Source: an uncultured Bacteroidota bacterium (lineage in GTDB: Bacteria > Bacteroidota > Bacteroidia > JABEUT01). From it: a stretch of DNA of 64,000 bases. The position numbers and the translations under genes are program-made. The DNA is taken from NCBI GenBank assembly GCA_903863935.1, contig CAIPDV010000081.1, positions 1 through 64,000 on the forward strand, written 5' to 3'. The notes beneath the pieces were generated by a model that saw only the letters and a program-made list of their open reading frames with translations, was not told where the DNA came from and did not search any database. This document shows positions 60,674 through 64,000 of this stretch, one piece after another (within the stretch, counting starts at the first letter, position 1; the number at the start of each line of letters is the position of its first letter).

Positions 60674-61573
60674 TTACTTTCTCGGATGAAAACGAAGAAT
60701 AGCGTCCCGCAAATATTCCCGGTCTATATGGGTGTAAATTTCGGTGGTTGTAATACTTGAATGGCCCAGCATTTCCTGCACTGCGCGAAGGTCGGCACCG
60801 CCTTCCACAAGGTGTGTAGCAAAGGAGTGGCGGAATGTATGCGGGCTTATTTTTTTATGCAGTCCGGCTTTCATTTTCAATTGCTGAAGTATGATGAAAA
60901 CCATTTCGCGGCTCATGCCTTTGCCGCGCCTGTTAAGGAATACAATATCCTCCGAATCTTTTTGAATTGGTATATGAGGGCGAATTTCTTCGAGATAAAT
61001 TTTTATGTATTTGGCCGCAGATGCGCCAAGCGGAACCAGGCGTTGTTTATTACCTTTACCAATTACGCGCACAAATTCTTCCTCAAAATAAATATCGGAA
61101 ATTTTAAGCGTTACCAGTTCGGTAACACGGAGTCCGCAACAGTAAAGGGTTTCGAGCATGGCCTTATTGCGCTGCCCTTCCAGGCTGCTCAGGTCTATAG
61201 CATTAACAAGCATGTCAATCTCTTCAATGCTCAATACTTCGGGCAGCTTTTGCGGAAGGCGGGGCAATTCAAGCAGGTCGGCGGGGCTTTGCTTAATGGC
61301 ATCTTCCATCAACAGGTATTTATAAAAAGCGCGTATACCCGATATCATTCGGGCCTGGCTCCTGGGGCCTATTCCCAGCTCAATAATAAAACCCAGAAAT
61401 TCCTGCAACTGATGAAAGGTTACATTCTCGGGGTTTACGGTTATTTTCTTTGTTTCAAAAAATTGCTGCAGGTTGGCTATATCGTGAAGATAGGCTTCAA
61501 TGCTGTTCTCCGACAGGGATTTCTCAAGCCGCAGATATCCTTTGAAACCTTTTATGGAAGAATGCCAGTCCAT
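60674..61573 (-). CDS. xerD: Tyrosine recombinase XerD
   Basis: A 299-residue tyrosine recombinase. Catalytic residues are Arg149 (CGLRVTELV), Lys173 (GKGNKQRLVPLG), His245 and Arg248 (HTFRHSFATHL), His271 (LGHSSITTTEIY) and Tyr280. Length, the N-terminal SAM-like domain (LRLEKSLSENSIEAYLHDIA) and HTFRHSFATHLVEGGADLRA are typical for chromosomal XerD, which resolves dimers at dif with XerC. It is therefore read as housekeeping rather than the integrase of the adjacent terminase pair. A glycosyltransferase gene lies 2 bp upstream. Confidence 0.9.
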   Translation of the reverse strand: MDWHSSIKGFKGYLRLEKSLSENSIEAYLHDIANLQQFFETKKITVNPENVTFHQLQEFLGFIIELGIGPRSQARMISGIRAFYKYLLMEDAIKQSPADLLELPRLPQKLPEVLSIEEIDMLVNAIDLSSLEGQRNKAMLETLYCCGLRVTELVTLKISDIYFEEEFVRVIGKGNKQRLVPLGASAAKYIKIYLEEIRPHIPIQKDSEDIVFLNRRGKGMSREMVFIILQQLKMKAGLHKKISPHTFRHSFATHLVEGGADLRAVQEMLGHSSITTTEIYTHIDREYLRDAILRFHPRK

Positions 61574-61575
61574 GT

Positions 61576-62613
61576 TCAGGAAAAATCGGTAGGATTTAAA
61601 TCAGAAAAATACCGTTTATGCTGAATGAAATATTTTTTTACAATGCTGCGCTTATACACGCAGGTGGCGGGTTTCAGGTTATGGGTCTTCAACGCTTTTC
61701 GTTTCCTGAGTGTTTTTGGAATACTAAGGTAAAAGTGCCAGTGACCGCGCAAAATAGCCAGTGTATCCTTACTATCGCCCATAAGCAGGTAGCGGAAAGC
61801 GGCAATACCATCCAGCACCATACGTACAAAAATTTTCCATGCAAGTGTACCGCTTGGGTGGTTCTTGCAAAGGATAATAAGATTATTACGGAAATTCAAA
61901 TAGGTTTTAAAAGGGTTGGATTTGGGAAGCATACCTCCTCCGTAGTGCATCACTTCGGAGGTTGGGCAGTACATCACTTTATGGCCAAGCAGTTTCATTC
62001 TCCAGCACAGGTCAATTTCTTCCTGGTGGGAAAAAAGGTCTTCATCAAAGCCGCCAAGGGTATGGTACAAATCCGCACGGATAAAGAGACACGCGCCTGT
62101 AGCCCAAAAAATTTCTGTTACCGAATCATATTGTTTTTCGTCTTTTTCAATCGTATCAAAAATACGGCCTCTGCAAAATGGGTAGCCGTAAACATCAATG
62201 AAACCGCCGGCTGCGCCGGCGTACTCAAAATATCCGGGGTTCGTGAAAGATTTTATTTTTGGCTGCACGGCACCTACCGATTTATCGGCATCCATAAGTT
62301 TAATAATGGGCTCAATCCAGTCAGGAGTTACTTCCACATCCGAGTTAAGCAAAATATAATACTCTGCTTTTATCTTGCAAAGCGAAGCATTGTATCCATA
62401 AGCAAATCCACCGTTCTTAGGATTGATAATAATTTTAACATCCGGAAAAGATGATTGCAGATAAGCTACCGAATCATCTGTTGATGCGTTATCGGCAACA
62501 TACACATTCGCCATTCCTGCAGAACAGGCACACACCTTTGGCAAAAATTGTTCAAGAAATTTTTTCCCGTTCCAGTTTAAAATTATTACCGCTACCCGGC
62601 CTGCTTCTTCCAC
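61576..62613 (-). CDS. Glycosyltransferase family 2 (rhamnosyltransferase-like)
   Basis: A 345-residue GT-A enzyme: VAVIILNWNGKKFLEQFLPK, VYVADNASTDDSVAYL, GGFAYGYNASL, and the metal-binding acidic motif in LLNSDVEVTPDW. Acceptor-domain residues include FWATGACLFIRADLYHTLGG and DEDLFSHQEEIDLCWRMKLL (ED-like catalytic region). It resembles family-2 enzymes that extend surface glycans such as rhamnosyltransferases; donor and acceptor are unknown. xerD starts 2 bp after it on the same strand. Confidence 0.92.
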   Translation of the reverse strand: MEEAGRVAVIILNWNGKKFLEQFLPKVCACSAGMANVYVADNASTDDSVAYLQSSFPDVKIIINPKNGGFAYGYNASLCKIKAEYYILLNSDVEVTPDWIEPIIKLMDADKSVGAVQPKIKSFTNPGYFEYAGAAGGFIDVYGYPFCRGRIFDTIEKDEKQYDSVTEIFWATGACLFIRADLYHTLGGFDEDLFSHQEEIDLCWRMKLLGHKVMYCPTSEVMHYGGGMLPKSNPFKTYLNFRNNLIILCKNHPSGTLAWKIFVRMVLDGIAAFRYLLMGDSKDTLAILRGHWHFYLSIPKTLRKRKALKTHNLKPATCVYKRSIVKKYFIQHKRYFSDLNPTDFS

Positions 62614-62633
62614 CTGTTAATGCTGTATTTTTT

Positions 62634-64000
62634 TTAATGGGGATCGTTAAATTCATCATTCACATTTTCACCCATTTCATCCTGAATTTTAGAAATGTCA
62701 ATATTGCTTGGTGTTCCAAGCCTGCTGTAAAGCATGATCTGCCAACTCGAGTTTTGTGTTTCGCCAATGGCGGTAGAATGAAGAAGTGTATAGTTATTTG
62801 TTACAAGGTCATGGTCATAAAAAATAAATTTCATATCGGTCTGCCCGTCCGGAAGTTTGTAATAGTGCCATATCTCATAAGGGTATGTAGAAGGGTTGTG
62901 CTTGGAAACAATGCGGTGATTGGGAGGCCCGTATTGAAGATAAACTCTTCCACGGTCGGTTCTGTAACCTTTCACACCGGGTACGCTGAAGGAGTGGTTC
63001 ACTTGCATAACACTTGCCAGGTATTTTTGCCACGCATCAAACGGGTGCAATGTATCGCGGGATGCCCAGAAGAAGTAAAAGAACCGCTTGAGTTCATCGG
63101 TTGGCATTTGCCGTATACTGTCACCATCGGTTATCTCTTTTTCGCTGAAATTAGCCCTGGGCCCGAGGCATTTGATCGATTCAATGAGTGTGTCGCGGTT
63201 GGCAAAATAAGGTGCAAATCCGCCAGGGATGCGGGCAGGACCTACACCTGGATTATTTCTTGTGAAACCGAATTTACGTTTAGTAAGCATGTGATTATTT
63301 TTATCAATAACAGAAATAAGCAGGCTGTAGTTTCCGGATGGAAGGTTTTGTATGGGTATTTCGGCCATGAACGGAATTACGGTATCGGCAGGCATTACAA
63401 CATTACCGGTGAAATTTTCGGAATATTCCAGAAAATAATTTCCTTCATCTTCGATAGAATATTTTATAAGCACTTTTTGATTAGGGCCTGTAGTTTTTAT
63501 TGTATTATATATCTCGCAATAAAAGCCTATTTTATTAAGTTGGGAAGGATAATTGCGAAACACATAGGGAATCATTTCGTAACCGTTTTTATTGTAAGGG
63601 CTATTTTTATCGGATTCCTTATAGGAGGAAATAAATTCAGCATCAGAAATAGCTGTGGAATCTGCAGCGTAGCCGGTGTGTACGGGCTGTTTGCCCGAAA
63701 CCATTGCGTGGTCAGGGTCGTTGGGGTCATTAATCGTAAATACCAGGGTGTAGTTGCCTCTATCAATCCAGAACCTGTGAACGTCCATAAAATCGGGCTT
63801 TGTATTGGTATCGTTCAATTCAGCACTAACAAGGTTAAAGTTGGAAGAACTCACCACTTTATCCCCATCTTTAAAAGTTATAGTAATGTGAGCCTTGGCA
63901 GTAAATTTATTGTTGGCATTCTTCACATATTTCATCGAATTGCCAGCAACCGAAAGGTATGTTTCAAAATAGTTTTGTCCGGCAGAAGTTGTAAATGCAG
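62634..64000 (-). CDS. GWxTD domain protein, N-terminus off the right edge
   Basis: A partial protein of at least 455 residues; the frame stays open to base 64000 (AGQNYFETYLSVAGNS precedes an internal Met at 63935). The C-terminal part shows the GWxTD domain: WQKYLASVMQVNHSFSV, VKGYRTDRGRVYLQYGPPNH with GYRTD in place of GWxTD, and YPYEIWHYYKLPDGQTDMKF. The N-terminal part is beta-rich with tandem immunoglobulin-like strands. The domain is widespread in Bacteroidota outer-membrane or secreted proteins of unknown function. It precedes the glycosyltransferase gene by 20 bp. Confidence 0.85.
   Translation of the reverse strand, partial: AFTTSAGQNYFETYLSVAGNSMKYVKNANNKFTAKAHITITFKDGDKVVSSSNFNLVSAELNDTNTKPDFMDVHRFWIDRGNYTLVFTINDPNDPDHAMVSGKQPVHTGYAADSTAISDAEFISSYKESDKNSPYNKNGYEMIPYVFRNYPSQLNKIGFYCEIYNTIKTTGPNQKVLIKYSIEDEGNYFLEYSENFTGNVVMPADTVIPFMAEIPIQNLPSGNYSLLISVIDKNNHMLTKRKFGFTRNNPGVGPARIPGGFAPYFANRDTLIESIKCLGPRANFSEKEITDGDSIRQMPTDELKRFFYFFWASRDTLHPFDAWQKYLASVMQVNHSFSVPGVKGYRTDRGRVYLQYGPPNHRIVSKHNPSTYPYEIWHYYKLPDGQTDMKFIFYDHDLVTNNYTLLHSTAIGETQNSSWQIMLYSRLGTPSNIDISKIQDEMGENVNDEFNDPH

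Noticed and set aside
60674-61573. Tyrosine recombinase as integrase of the terminase pair
   Set aside because: Length and motifs fit chromosomal XerD and it is tied to the glycosyltransferase gene on the opposite strand to the terminases.
60761-61624. Long plus-strand frame of 287 codons over xerD
   Set aside because: It lies wholly antisense to a gene with all catalytic residues and has no family features.
61618-62454. Plus-strand frame of 278 codons over the family-2 glycosyltransferase
   Set aside because: Antisense shadow of a well-supported gene; composition is low-information and no domain is seen.

Overview
The window reads as chromosomal DNA of a member of the Bacteroidota, probably near the Chitinophagales/Sphingobacteriales. 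The evidence is several secreted proteins with type IX secretion (T9SS) C-terminal sorting domains, a gldA-gldF-gldG gliding operon, a long NusB of the Bacteroidota type, the neighbours rsmD-DUF3822 and DUF1573-yajC-YbbR-coaE, and TAnnTTTG (-7) promoter boxes in front of many genes. No rRNA or tRNA gene was recognised.

Layout. 1-8.9 kb: the end of a Cys-containing surface protein running off the left edge, two tandem rhomboid proteases, mutL, a PAP2 phosphatase, a WecE-type aminotransferase, a glycosyltransferase, coaE, a YbbR protein and yajC. 8.9-16.2 kb: DUF1573 and nusB, normally close neighbours, are separated by about 5.8 kb of lineage-specific genes: two MORN-repeat paralogues, a seven-repeat GloVer protein, orphans and a run of three UACG-loop hairpins. 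16.3-25.3 kb: leucine dehydrogenase, an ABC exporter, a pentapeptide-like membrane protein, a small membrane protein coupled to a SPOR protein, murQ, a TrmH-type methyltransferase and an internally duplicated secreted protein. 25.3-38.4 kb: a GT-C membrane protein, gldA/gldF/gldG/DUF4340, a sigma-70-like protein lacking region 4, a di-haem peroxidase, a SUMF1-like lipoprotein, a second GloVer protein, rsmD and DUF3822. 38.5-43.5 kb: a surface-polysaccharide block (flippase, two Wzz-like proteins, O-antigen ligase/polymerase). 43.5-48.6 kb: outer-membrane protein, FUSC, SpoIIE-type phosphatase, ABM monooxygenase and aconitase. 48.7-58 kb: a GloVer gene broken by two in-frame TGA codons, a tightly coupled AT-rich three-gene cassette built round a KGGVGR-type ParA-like ATPase with TPRs, and two large kelch/SprB/T9SS paralogues. 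58-64 kb: a GIY-YIG nuclease gene lying between the two halves of a dispersed palindromic repeat, a 32-bp tandem array, an isolated phage terminase pair, xerD, a family-2 glycosyltransferase and a GWxTD-type protein leaving the right edge.

Most of the window serves the cell envelope: secretion and gliding (gldA/F/G and many T9SS cargo proteins), surface glycan assembly, and peptidoglycan recycling (murQ). Four dispersed inverted-repeat families decorate the intergenic spaces. Pieces resembling two of the low-complexity repeats also occur in frame inside the signal peptides and sorting domains of surface proteins. The best candidates for undescribed biology are the KGGVGR-ATPase cassette (50.1-52.7 kb), the GIY-YIG/palindrome element (58.0-58.7 kb) and the region-4-less sigma factor (31.3-31.9 kb).
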